DNA from: Isoetes taiwanensis
Lineage: Eukaryota; Streptophyta; Lycopodiopsida; Isoetales; Isoetaceae
Reading direction: 5' to 3'
Assembly (NCBI GenBank): GCA_021234155.1
Contig: JAJEKV010000013.1
Coordinates: 10,051,548-10,115,547 of the forward strand
Length of the DNA: 64,000 nt
Under the pieces are notes generated by a model. The model saw nothing but the letters and a program-made list of their open reading frames with translations. It did not search any database and was not told where the DNA came from. This document shows, one piece after another, positions 46,521-57,729 of this stretch. The stretch's first letter is position 1; every line of letters starts with the position of its first letter. Position numbers and translations under genes: made by a program.

Positions 46521-47819
46521 ATTAGGTTCGAGTTTTTTTTTTTAGCAGGGTTGCCTAACCCCCCCCGCCCGATTTCCTGCATTCCTAGCTATACCACGTG
46601 TCGTGCCAAGTCAACTGTAATTATTTTGAGCCATCCGATTCTGCAATTTCGGATCGTAGGGCCAGGGAAATTAGAAAAGCAAGTAATTGTCTGCCGGAGA
46701 AGTAAATTCTCTCTTCCGCCATATTCTTTGCTCGACAATTGGGTTTTGTTTTCCCTTCGCCGTTACCTTGAAGACCCTGTTAACTACCCAGATCATCCAG
46801 AAGCAGCAACCTGAGTGCTTCACAATCGGCTGTAGCCATAGAGACCCAACTTCAGCTCGGTATTTCTTTAGCTCGGTAATTGTTTGGTTTTAATCAGTTT
46901 ATTTTACATGCCTGCATGCATAATCTTAGCTTACTATTTCGCCTCCAAGGCCCTACATTGGCAAAATAATAAAGAAAGGGAAGGATTTGAAACACTGTAT
47001 GGCCTGGTCTAGGTATCTGGAGCCCTCGGTGATGAAGAAGCAATGGGAACCGGCTGCGTTGTTGTCAAATCGTATTATCATTCCTTGAATTAAATTTAGT
47101 TGAGGTAAGCGAGGATTCATGACATTTTATTGGAGCAAAAGATCCACATTTAGTTCTCCTCTCCCCGATGTCAACATAGCGAGAACCATGTGTTCTATGT
47201 GTCTCCGTGGAATACGATTATATTGTTTGCCATCGCTTTTGCATAAGCGTATATGCAGAATTTAATGTGCATGTGATTTCATTGACCGAGGTTATTTGGT
47301 TCTTCGGCATCGGTGCACGCCAAGTTGATGCATGCAACAGCTTGATACTTGCCCAAATTTGGACACTGATCTCTTCTCTGTATTGTCCCATGTGAGATCT
47401 GTCATACCATCTACGTGTTTGTAGCTATTGTACGAAACATGCAGGGGGGTATGCATGTGAAATCATCATTTTAGAGTTTCTCAAGAGATAGCATAATTTC
47501 CACTTCATTACTCTAATTGGCAGGAGGTCCCAGAGATATGCTTCTGCAGATTTGAGAGGATTTGAGATCTAGAAAAAGTTCTAGATGGAGAGATGTTTTT
47601 TGCTCTTGCCCCCCTGAAGTTGAGAATTTCTAACTTACCTTTCTTAAGGTTGTGCTATATGCATAAACTCTTTTACTTTGCCGCTAATCCATCTTTTTTC
47701 GGTTATATTTATCTTCCCAAAACATTGCATAAACATGTAGGCAGAGATGTTTTTTTGGCTCTTACAATCTGAACATTTCTAACCTCCCCTCTTGTTATAC
47801 GGCATTCTCGGTAGCGATT
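46521..47819. other. No recognised gene; exon-like patch at 46680-46820
   Basis: A C-rich run at 46559-46567 and a plus-strand patch SLLDNWVLFSLRRYLEDPVN followed by a YPDHPEAAT stretch look like decayed exon sequence of unknown identity. The remainder is AT-rich and non-coding. Confidence 0.3.
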
Positions 47820-49587
47820 GACTACTGGCTGAGGCGTGGATGATGCGAGCCCTCACACAGCGGGCTTCGACCCGCCACTCAACGATTGACCATATCTTTC
47901 TGCCACTGCGGTAATCGATTGAAGACGTAGGAATCATCTATTTGGACTTGTATTCTTTGCTTTGTGGACTTCGCAAAGGCTTTTGATACGGTCCCAGGGA
48001 AAAGTTGTGGGCTAGACTGCGTCAACCTGGGGCTCCGCCGCGCATGGTGTCGAGAATGCCATATACAGTTGTATGAGAGTTGTTTTGGCGGGGATGCGGC
48101 CGGCGGGCCAAGCATTCACCGAGTAGTATCGGGGTCCGGCAGGTTGCCCCCCGCCAACACTTTTTGGCCTCTACATTGTCGATTAGAGCCACGGCTTCTG
48201 AGCATGGGGGATGGCATACAGCTTTTTGCACCGGGTCATCCGCCGGCTCATCTATGGGACGATGTTGGCCCACACCCGAAGCTATCAGTCTCACCGGATG
48301 CCCTAGACACATTTTGTCGCTACGTGACATGCTTGGCGTCAACGGCCAAGACGGGGGTGGTTCTCATATCCTCTTCCGTCACCCCATGCCTCCCCTGCAC
48401 TCACATATCGGGGACAACTTTGTGGACGTCCGCCCACCTACAAGTACCTAGGGGTGGAGTTCCCTCTCCTCCGCTCGGCCGGGGGCGTCTATCCGCTATG
48501 GGTGACAAAGAGGCTGGAAAGCTTTATGCCATGCAGAACAACAGTCTGAGGGCGAGCTATATGATTGGGGCCATCGGTCACATCTGTTAGAACGGGTCGG
48601 TCCGGCCCTTCATGCATGCGGGTCGAGGTTTGGGGCACGGGTCGTCTCTTTGGCGACTGGAATGACTTGGGCAGTGCGAAGGCATTTTGCACGGGCACTT
48701 AAAACCCTTGTCCCCTATCGGATTTCGCTGCAGAAAGCTGGATTCTTAAGCCGGTGGCAGCCCTTGATAGACACGCGATCTATTTTGAGGAAAGTGGTTA
48801 CTATGGGTGATGCTCGCCCTCCTTTTGGCTTATTACTTGTGGCCATGAGTCCTTGGCGGCTTAGGACTGTTGGAGGGTAAGAGAGATCGGTGGTTCGCCG
48901 GATGGAGCGTCGCGCGTGCACCAATCGCGATCGGATAGGTAGCGGCCCGATCGTGGCAGACTGGGGAGTACCTAGATGGTTGTTTCCTTGGCAAGCTCAC
49001 GGGACCCTATTGCTCTAGAGCAGGTCAAAATGGCCCATTACAAGGAGCACATCAACCCGTGTTAGCGGGGCCCACAGCTCTACTGCGTTCCCGCCCTCGA
49101 AAAGCGCGGACTCATTGCCTCCATTCGCACGGGTGCCCACCATCTTCGCGATCGAGGCGGGCGGGTGGATTGGGGAGCCCCCGCCAGACAAAGCTCTGTC
49201 AGTCTTTGTCCAAGCGGGTGCCATTGAGGATGAGTCTCACACTTTCGAGTTGCCAGTGTTCGGTCGGATCCGGGCCGAGATCGGCTCCCTTAATGCGCCG
49301 GGCGTGCCCTTTGCATTTGCCGATGAACACACCGTCGATCGTGCCCCGGGTCATACATCCAAGAGGTCTTTGGACTGCGAGGTCACATTTGCCCCGCTTG
49401 GTCAGTTCACGACTAGGCACTCACGGGGTGGTGCATGATCAGATATATTGGGATGTTTACGCATTTTATATGATTAGCATACGGTTTGTCAGCAGGGCTG
49501 ATTCTTTGCCGCCGGTTTTTCCTCGAAAACCCTTCGGGCGGGGTTTTTAATCGGGCGAAGAATCCGCTTGCTGCGTTTTTGTATTGG

Positions 49588-49616
49588 GTCCCATAGACCG
49601 ATTGGTCTCCGTGGAC
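49588..49616 (+). other. Conserved 3' hairpin of the GC-rich LINE
   Basis: GTCC (49588-49591) pairs with GGAC (49613-49616), and inside it AGACC pairs with GGTCT around a GAT/TT loop. The second copy at 52706-52734 keeps the same outer stem and shape but has AACCC with GGGTT inside. Paired changes on both sides of the stem suggest an RNA structure maintained for recognition by the reverse transcriptase. Confidence 0.6.
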
Positions 49617-49626
49617 GATAAAAGTA

Positions 49627-49652
49627 CCTTCCTTCCTTCCTTCCTTCCTTCC
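49627..49652 (+). repeat. (CTTC)n tail of the GC-rich LINE
   Basis: Six and a half CTTC units directly after the hairpin and a short A-rich spacer. This is a simple-repeat 3' tail in place of poly(A). Confidence 0.8.
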
Positions 49653-51400
49653 TATCAACTTCAGGTTGTACTATTTGCAAAATATCGTTTGCGTTTGTGG
49701 CTTTGCCACTAATTGAACTTAAGGTTTTCCAATAAGATGCAGAACTGCAGTTTCTCTTCCCAAAACTTCTCTTGCAGCAAAGTGCAGTTTCCATGAAGCA
49801 CCAATGCATTTAAGAAAATAATAACTGTTGGTCGTTTGATTAACAACCAACTCAGTATTTTAGTCTAAAATTAGGGTACGCCATTCTAAATGAAGGTGCT
49901 CCATCTTATTTCTTTTGTACATAAAATACTTGGAGATTTACCATGCTAAGCTTTGCTATAAACCAATACATGTGTTCATTATGCCATAGTACATTTTAGA
50001 GCACCATAAGGAAGCGGTAAAAAAAATGTTCGAACTTTATTCTCGCGGATGCCTAGGAACATTGAGCATCAGAGCTTCGAATTTTTTCTTGTCATTTTAG
50101 GGAAAGATCTTGATTTGAGCAACCGTGCATTCCTAATGGGGAAAATGCAATGAGGTGGATGCTTGTAACAAGAGAAAGTTGCGGATTTATTTAAAGATTT
50201 AGCTGACAACATGACTATCTGGCCAGAGTCAAGTCCATGCAAGTGATCTTGCTTACTGTCTATATGTGTGACTAAGATTGCTTAATTGGAAAAAAAAGGA
50301 TCTGCAATGGAATGTGTAGTTGTGCAAGACATGCAGATTATGCCAGCAGAGGGGTCTTTGGATGTTAACATCCTTGCCTAAAATCATTTTGGGGTGGCAA
50401 GGAACCATCAGCTTGACATTGTTGGTTGCAAATGATTAACCGAACTTCAAAGACGGGTTCCATTTTCACCAGTAGAGACCGTTAAACCTCAAACTTAGTA
50501 TTGCTGTGATGCTTTAAAACATTGCTCTAAGATATGGTGACGATACATATGAAAGAACTATTTTAGGGTTGAAATTTGCAGGGTACATATAGCCTGTTTT
50601 ATGGTAGCCTTGTTTTATGACATTCTTTTGCAGTAGAACTATCTTGTTCAGAAATATTTGGGAGTGGTGCCTAGTTGCTTGCCTTTTTCCTTCTTATGCG
50701 ATTGAATTCAGACTAGCATTTTTTAAGAGCCCTCTTTGTTTTGGAGGATGTGAATATTCAAAGCATGACCATGCAAAGTATATATTGTTTCTCGGACCTT
50801 ACACAAACAAAGGAGGCATACATTTTGCATCCACCTCTTTGTCTTATTTTGAATATCTCATAGTTAAAACATAAATGATTTAGCTTTGTTTATGATGCTG
50901 GCTTATTGTATTTTAACATGCATAAATGATGGGGAAGATTAAGATGGAAGTGTAAAATGAACTCCTAATCACATAGCCTTTTTATAGGTATGATGTTTTA
51001 TAAAACCTTGGGTTGCATGGTAGCGGTGATCACCTTCATTCATGCGGACTCGGTCTTTGTTTTTGCTACCTCTTTCCTATGGGTTAGACAAAGATCTGTT
51101 GTTTGAGCTTCTGGATTTTTTTTTATTCTGGTTAGTTACCAAGATTTTGCTGCTTGTTTTAACAAAATCAATATATAGCTCAGCAAAGAGAACTCACCAA
51201 AGAGAGCTGAGTGTTTCTAAAGATGCACTTAAGGAGTATAAGCAGTGCTAAAATAAAGGCATGCATCCATTGCTTGCACCATATGGAAGACTATAATAGT
51301 GTACCATCTTTCTCTACATGATTAAGCACATAATGGGCTTGTTTTCTGTGTTCTTTAAGTTCTCAGATGATGTTATTTCAACAGGTTGATTTTTGCCAGA
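49653..51400. other. No recognised gene
   Basis: AT-rich sequence with short frames that match no family I know. The plus-strand frame at 50617-50874 ends in a T-rich stretch. The segment could be introns of the transporter fragment that follows. Confidence 0.35.
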
Positions 51401-51429
51401 GCTGTCAATCGGGGTGAGTGTACCTCTAT

Positions 51430-51640
51430 GATCACGGTTGCAAGCTTTTGCTGCATTTGTTAGGGCATTTGCATTGGGAATCACTTGTGGACCTGCTTTG
51501 GCAATGGCATTTGAAATTGGAAATGTCATTTTTGGCTTGACCTTTAATTGTTGCAGGCTTTCCTTATCTTTTGATTGTTGTGGCTGTCTTTCAAGGAGCT
51601 TGTATGCATGTATGATGAAATTGCAAGCCATACACTGGAA
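51430..51640 (+). pseudogene. Vacuolar phosphate transporter (SPX-MFS, PHT5-like) fragment
   Basis: The plus-strand translation FVRAFALGITCGPALAMAFE, then IFGLTFN, then after a frame change LWLSFKE, follows the order of a conserved segment in SPX-MFS proteins. That segment is SALGMACGPALAGLL...TFN..T.PGW...W..YL.WLW.SFKEP. These proteins carry phosphate into the vacuole. About 60-70 codons remain, with a frameshift and several residue losses. No SPX domain is found nearby. Assignment rests on one segment only. Confidence 0.5.
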
Positions 51641-52620
51641 ACTGCGGGTATCATGATTTGGTATTCGCATTTACTTAATTGGACGTTGTTCTCAATTGTC
51701 AATGTACTTTATATAGGTTATTGGCTCCTTAAATTACGAAGTTCATATATGTATTTCATTTTTGGATCGAAGCCCGTTAACATAATCAAACTGGATGCCT
51801 GCAAAGATGGCTTAGACAATTGTGACTAAGTGATATTTGCAACTATTCTGATCTTAGACAGATGATAATTGTAAGTGATGGAGTGGCAACGACCATCATA
51901 TATAGATTAATATGAATGTCATCTACGACTGCATGGTTTTATGGAGCAAAGACTTTGGTGAAAGCAATAGAAATCCTAGAATCTCCCTCGGCCATGGTCT
52001 GTCTTTCCTGTATTTGCCATGACCCCACTTGCTACAACATGTGAGGAACTTTTGTTGGAAAAAATGAATATGGGCCTATTCTAAAGTTGTCGATAAAAAC
52101 ATTGGAACAAATCACCTCTTTAAAATAACATTCCTGTATAAACTTGCCATTAAAAGGTATAGAACTTATGTATGTTGTGAAAATAAGTATTTCAACAATT
52201 TTTGTCAATGTTCATTTATAACAAGAGACCCGAAAGAAAAGAAAAGAAATCAACGATAGGTATGATACTCAACCCTCACATCCACAACAACTTTGGAGAA
52301 AACAATACAGAGTTACGAATAGCCCCTTGTAATATACATTCTTATCTTTATGGACCCTATAGTTGAACGTAATATATCAATCAAAATAAAAACTTGTAAA
52401 CTTCAACCTACTACATCCATAATGGAACCCATCATCTTCATTGGCCCCGTGGATCAACACAATGTAGCAATCAAAATAAAAACTTGCAAAAGAAATGGGC
52501 AGTGTACAGGGGAGGCGCAGCAATTATTCTAGATCAATGGCCTTCCAATCCTTGGACTGGCTATGTCTAGATAATTTTAGAAGCATACATTTTACCACTA
52601 GCATTAGCGTTATCTTCTCT
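51641..52620. other. No recognised gene
   Basis: AT-rich. The phrase ATCAAAATAAAAACTTG occurs twice (about 52380 and 52470), a short direct repeat of about 90-bp period. Nothing coding is supported. Confidence 0.4.
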
Positions 52621-52639
52621 TATTCTTGGTAGCCTTTTA

Positions 52640-52773
52640 CTATTTGGTTATTGTATTTGGTGACAGTCCCCAGGTTTTAGATGGGCTGTTGCCCTTGCAT
52701 GTGCCGTCCCATAACCCGTTGGGTTCCCGTGGACGTAAAAATTCTTATCTTATCTTATCTTATCTTATCTTAT
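52640..52773 (+). mobile_element. 3' end of a second simple-repeat-tailed LINE, (TTATC)n
   Basis: GTCC (52706-52709) pairs with GGAC (52731-52734) enclosing AACCC/GGGTT. CGTAAAAA follows, then about six TTATC units to 52773. Structure and spacing match the LINE 3' end at 49588-49652, but the tail unit differs. Upstream to about 52640 only untranslated sequence is left, so the copy is strongly 5'-truncated. Confidence 0.65.
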
Positions 52774-54436
52774 GTAACCCATCTAGTCACCAGAACCCAA
52801 TAAATAGCATGATCACTTGTCTATGTACAAGTTTTGAAATATTGAAGGGAACTAAACTGAATATAGTTTTTTACTGTAAGAAATTGCGAGATCGTAACGT
52901 TAGGCTGTAACACCTGAGCCAGATTACATTTCATAATGTCCCTCCTCCCAAGGCTCCCCACACAAAACAAAAAAAGAAAGAAAAGAAAAACAACATGACC
53001 TTCCTTCCTGTTGACGCAAAGAACATTGTTTCTGCGTCTCAAGCAGATTGAACCTTTTCGTTATCAACCAAATAGATCGTGCCATGTGTTCAGAAATGTC
53101 CTCTCCTCTAACATGGTGATTGAAAATGTTCCTGCACTGGCCATCATGAGGAGAGCCAAGCCCTTGTCAGGCATAATGGCCTATGCAAGAAGATTACCAT
53201 TGCCAAAATGGTACATGTTAAATGCACCATTGATACAATGGTCAATAACTTTTTCCACCCGTTCAATGATTTCTACGCTTCTACAGGTTTAAAGGATGCC
53301 TCAAGTATAACTCTCTATGAAGGATACATACAATTGCACAAGTTATGCTGTTATCACATTCTTTAGAAGGATAAGGAGTGAGACAGTACATTTGCAACAT
53401 AATCCATGTCCGTTAACACTTTCAAAGAGCATGAAATATAAAAGCCATCATGGTCTGTGTCCGACCAACTCCACCTTGCCTCTTAGTCTCTTTTCTGGCT
53501 AACTTCCTTCTACAAGTCGAAAAATCTTAACAATGCTATATGATCACCAACCCCACCTGTATGAAAATTCATCCTCCTAGCATCAGCATGAACCTGCTTG
53601 TCTTCATGACGATAAGATAATAAGATATAGCATTGCCAACTGATAGCATTGCACATATGGTTATAATATCTCCAGATCATAATGATGCAACTGCCCTTTT
53701 TTATCAAAAGATAGGGTCTAAAGGAAACTACGCCATTCTTCTAACTAATTTAGTCAATTTCAAGACACGGTCATTGAGCTCTAATGCATAGAGCTACTCC
53801 AAAGCACATATAAATATAGTGTCTTAGCGGTGGAGAATCCATGAAGTCAAAATTAATAAAATCATGAATACTCAAAATATAGCATCAAAAACCACATTGC
53901 TAGTGGTGCGGGCTTTTGTTCTTTTGAATTTTAGGCACCATCTTATCATCCTACTATCCAACTCATGCTGGATAGACCACGCATGAGATATAGCCAAGAA
54001 ATATTCTTCCTGCCCTTCCAGACTAGTGAGATCTTCATCCTGCTTGCCTCGAGTCTTGCCTTGCTTTGCTTTTCTTCTTTCACTTTTCAACATTCCACAC
54101 ATTACAAAAACCCATAAACTTCCTAATATTTGCTTGGTCTGTGCAAGGTTTACAATTGTCTATGCCCTTGTCAGAAATTGGTTTTAGATAAGTCTTCACA
54201 TTGTTATAACCACCTATATGCAAGTAACAATTTGTACGTAGTGTTTTGCTATCTTTCTCTATATCACAAGTTCATAATATTATGATCATTGCCAACAAGT
54301 GCATCTAAAAAAAGTTAGCATGAGCATTAAGAAGTAAACCAATTTGACAGTCCATGGTCCTTCAAGCAACAGATACAAACGCAATAATGATCAATTTACG
54401 TCTACCACTCAACCCTACATATGACGACATTTTATT
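52774..54436. other. No identified gene; exon-like patch near 53060-53290 on the minus strand
   Basis: The minus strand at about 53285-53060 reads VEIIERVEKVIDHCINGAFN and, beyond one stop, MPDKGLALLMMASAGTFSIT. It appears to be former coding sequence without a family I recognise. A Lys/Arg-rich 76-codon minus frame (54102-53872) is also unassigned and lies downstream of the GIY-YIG ORF. Confidence 0.3.
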
Positions 54437-54778
54437 TCAAAATTTCCCATTTCGCCTCAAATACCAAAACTTTTTTGAACTTGAAGGATTGCCACGCAAA
54501 TTGTTATAGCCATTCAAAACAGTGTTATACTCCCGAATAAATTGCTTTTCTAATATGTTCACCTCATGTCGATTGGCGGCATGCCCCAATATCTCAAACT
54601 GGAACATGTTCAAAATGCATCCATACTTCTCAACATCTTTAGCCATTTTCTTATTACATTTCCAAGGATTCGACGATTGCCCTATATATTTCATCTCCCT
54701 CCCCACACATGTAATGCAATAGATATAAATAGGTTTCAATATCATGCACTCATTGTCTGCAAAAGCAAAATTGAGCAT
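54437..54778 (-). CDS. Small GIY-YIG nuclease-domain ORF
   Basis: 113 codons on the minus strand, start at 54778. The N-terminal strand pair reads IYCITCVGREMKYIGQS, the GIY-YIG signature with IYC in place of GIY and the usual spacing to YIG. A helix follows (KKMAKDVEKYG) where the family usually has a catalytic Arg; only Lys is seen. Then come a Glu in NILEKQFIREYN, fitting the metal-binding Glu, and YNTVLNGYNNLRG with the C-terminal Asn. A tail SSSKKFWYLRR ends it. GIY-YIG domains cut DNA in homing endonucleases, Penelope-like retroelements and repair enzymes. The ORF is uninterrupted, but the missing Arg and altered GIY raise doubt about activity. Host element unknown. Confidence 0.6.
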   Translation of the reverse strand: MLNFAFADNECMILKPIYIYCITCVGREMKYIGQSSNPWKCNKKMAKDVEKYGCILNMFQFEILGHAANRHEVNILEKQFIREYNTVLNGYNNLRGNPSSSKKFWYLRRNGKF

Positions 54779-56741
54779 GTATAAATAATAAGGAATCTCG
54801 TGCTACACAAAACGAAAAATTACATCCTATCATTATTTATGAAATGCGTTCACATAATCACAAACAACATATACCTTTAAGAACAACGTGAATGTAAAAA
54901 GCAACCAAAGTGCCAAAAGAACTATCATAAATGGAAAGAAGATCGACACAATTTATTAATGGATACCGACTGCCTAGCCTTCTTCCCAACCATGCAAAGA
55001 GAAACCCTGCAGAAGGGCAGGGTTGGGGCAAAAGGAGGGTATGACTTTCAAGCGTCGGCATTGTGGGAACAATTGCTACCAAACGAAGTTATGATTTTCA
55101 AGCGTGGGCACTGTGGGAACAATTGCGACCAAACGAAGGTTTGGCTTATAGCTTTGTGAAAACTCATATCGACTTCATTAGGGCATCAAGGCTATGAAGT
55201 TCTTGTTTTGCAAATACACATTTTTTATTAATCTTGTACAATTAATACTTTGCATCCTGGAGTCTAAGTGATAATATTGTTCCTTTATCAAAAATTGACT
55301 CAAATGCTGCTCTTGTACGAAAGGAGAATGGGCAGTACGATATCATTCTCAAACCCATACCTAATAAAAGCAAATGTATGACTATTACAGGCAAAGACAA
55401 GCTTATACATGCATTTAAAGGTGCAGAGTATCAGGATTCAAACTTGTCAAAGGCAAGTTAAAATTTGAAATATGTCTAGAGATCTCAAAAGCCTCCATGG
55501 CTGTGCATAAGGTCCAACCATTGCATTCCAACAAATTACATCCCTGTTCCCTTGCATTCTCCTTGCACTTCATCACATACTCCTTTGCACTACGTTAGGT
55601 ACATATTAAGGTACTTGTGACTAATTCACTACCAACTATAGCTTTGTCTTCTTGCAGAGATTCCAATCAAACACGCAGCCAGTATTTAGTAGACAGATTA
55701 AACTTGTATTGCTTCATACATTTCGGTAGATATCTTCTATCATGGCATTCCAGAAAAAAGACATTCTTGCTTAAGATTCTTCTTTGCATCATGCAAGCAT
55801 ATGCTAGGAAGACCAATGCCAATCTATACCTGCGGCTGTAGTTGTAGAAATGATTTCACCAAATCAACTTCTCAAACTAGAAAAGGACAATGTCGAATTA
55901 ATTAATACCTGGATCAAAGTCGGAGCAAAAACGACCTCAAAAATCGAAAAATAGAGCCTCCAAATGCAAATGGTTAAGCCCTTGGGCTATGCATAGAACT
56001 AAGGAAAGCCGGATCTGGCACTGCAGTGTTGTGATTGATTGCAGGGTTGGGAAGAAGGCTAGGCAGATGGGTTTGTGTTGGTATTTTAATTGTAGTAATT
56101 TGAATTTCAGCCCATGGGAAAGCACCCTAAGTGGTCGTCATGCATTTCTATCGTTTAGAGTGCTATATTGTGCAAATGGGTTGGATTTGCAAATCCAAAT
56201 GTCTATCATCTAGAATGCTATATTGTGCAAATGGGTTGGACAATAAAGGGAAATAATTAACAATAACTCAAAGGGAATACCAGATAACAATCTTCATGAC
56301 CAAGTTCAAAAGTGAAACCAAGCTATTGCATGGGATCTGCTATGTAGAATGAGTAAATATGGAAGAACCGACATTGCCCTAATGCTACGCATTCTTAGAT
56401 TTATTTTTCATCAATATGGTGAAAAGTAAACCTATGCTAACAATGCATATATGGTTGAGTGTACTATTTATTGGCATCGGCATTCAAAGGTTTTGTATAT
56501 CTTAGTGAACAAAATTTTAGTAATTATTTGTTGATTAGACATCTTCCAAGGCAAGAAACCTATGTTGCAATATGCTTCAACAATTGAGATATATCAGCTT
56601 TAGCCAAGCCCCGCTAATTCCCTTTATCACCTACGATATAGATTTTTATAGAGTTCAAGGGGTAATTGCCAATCAAATCGCATCATTCTTGTTATCCACA
56701 AAGAGGTTATAAGGCAATTTATAGGCAAATCCATTTAGAGT
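54779..56741. other. Region with a 22-bp perfect inverted repeat; no gene
   Basis: CTGCCTAGCCTTCTTCCCAA plus two more bases at 54970-54991 reappears inverted at 56045-56066, 1.1 kb away, and the match extends inward five more bases after one mismatch. A direct repeat lies at about 55026-55135 (ATGACTTTCAAGCGTCGGCA / ATGATTTTCAAGCGTGGGCA). Another lies near 56157-56240 (GCTATATTGTGCAAATGGG twice, 60 bp apart). No coding capacity is recognised. Confidence 0.5.
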
Positions 56742-56924
56742 TCACGGAATGCCCAATCCACAAAACATTCTATACTCAAATGGAGTGCCATTTAAATCTT
56801 GAATGATATACCTATGGGCATAACAAAAACATGATGCCTCCATTTTGCAATATAAATCAAATGAAGGAGATACCATGCGATGGCCATTAACTGCGCAATG
56901 GAAGCAAGTCATTTTTGGCCGCAA
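56742..56924 (-). other. Cys/His-rich ORF, unrecognised
   Basis: A 60-codon minus frame with KMTCFHCAVNGHR, CKMEASCFCYAHRY and EYRMFCGLG. The spacing C..C...GH and C.C..H could bind zinc. Further upstream the same strand keeps protein-like composition for a short distance. No family match; it may belong with the GIY-YIG ORF as parts of one decayed element. Confidence 0.3.
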
Positions 56925-57729
56925 TGTGAACTCCTAGCTTGTAGGTGCCTCCATCCTGCTGCATAATCCAGCAATATATTTGTTGTTTGCAATTCGAATT
57001 TGCATCAATGTGCAACGAGGTATATGCCATCACCATGTGTAAAAAAAATATGCCAATAAGCATTGGCTACTGGCTCTTGTTCAAATAATGTAGAACACTT
57101 TGCTCTTGATTCATAATGACAATCGTTTTAAGAGTGTTTTATAAGCCAGTCAATGACAACACCAAAGAAACCTCTCTACATACCAAATTGTTGATCCCCC
57201 TACAAAATACAAATTATGATGGGATGTGAACTTCTACACCACCAATTTTTCTGAATAAAACACAGAGTATGCAAAGCAAAAATAGTGAAACTTATGGTTT
57301 TCTTAATAGTCATTCTTGGGATTTAACCAAATTTTCCAAGTTATTTGTATCACTGCAGACTGTTGTGGCATGTGCCATGACAAGCAAATACAAATCTAAC
57401 TAGTAACAACCTAGCCCTATCTTGTCAAAAATTGGCTAATGGATGAGAATGATTCGGAAACAAAAGAACCTATTAAGAAGCCTACGTTTCCCATGTTTGA
57501 GCATGCCTTATTTAAGCTGAATTTCCTTCTTGTCTGGTCAAATCCAGATTAGGTATTGTGATGTTCTATTGGAGCACTAGGAGACAGTGCAATTGAAAAC
57601 CAAGGAAATTAAATTAATGTTGAGATCTATGAACGTCAATATGCCTTCTCGTTTGCCTAGAACATGCCAAAAACTGCTCCAAACTGGTTGTTGCCAGTAA
57701 ATTGTCGGTCACCTGTGGCGGTCGTTGAT
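56925..57729. other. No recognised gene
   Basis: AT-rich, unremarkable sequence up to the Gypsy LTR. The five bases before the LTR, TTGAT, would be the target duplication, but its partner lies beyond the window. Confidence 0.4.

Larger units (their letters stand above)
47820..49652 (+). mobile_element. GC-rich LINE, 5'-truncated and decayed
   Basis: Plus-strand reverse transcriptase remnant, far richer in G+C than its surroundings. Recognisable in scattered frames: STIDHIF near 47880, VDFAKAFDTVP with the first catalytic Asp at 47966-48000, and ESCFGG at 48080. GVRQ..CPPPTLFGLYI follows near 48130-48185, then DALDTFCRYV near 48305 and K.GVVLIS near 48350. The end carries IEAGGWIGEPPPDKALS and EDESHTFELPVF (49155-49255), matching the zf-RVT-like tail with its cysteines lost. 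Length suggests 5' truncation. It ends in a conserved hairpin and a simple-repeat tail. Frequent CG to TG/CA differences fit long silencing by DNA methylation. Confidence 0.75.

Noticed and set aside
45798-46530. 9-bp target duplication for the Mutator-like derivative
   Set aside because: The flanks read TAGGCAAAA and ATTAGGTTC. A shared TTAGG is offset and not a real duplication.
47820-47880. tRNA-like GC-rich stretch with GGGCTTCGACCC
   Set aside because: It does not fold into a cloverleaf with proper arms, and it reads as decayed LINE coding sequence (AGF.P.HSTIDHIF).
49059-49550. 163-codon frame as a host gene
   Set aside because: Another plus frame in the same stretch carries the LINE zinc-finger-tail pattern, so this is a shadow frame in GC-rich DNA.
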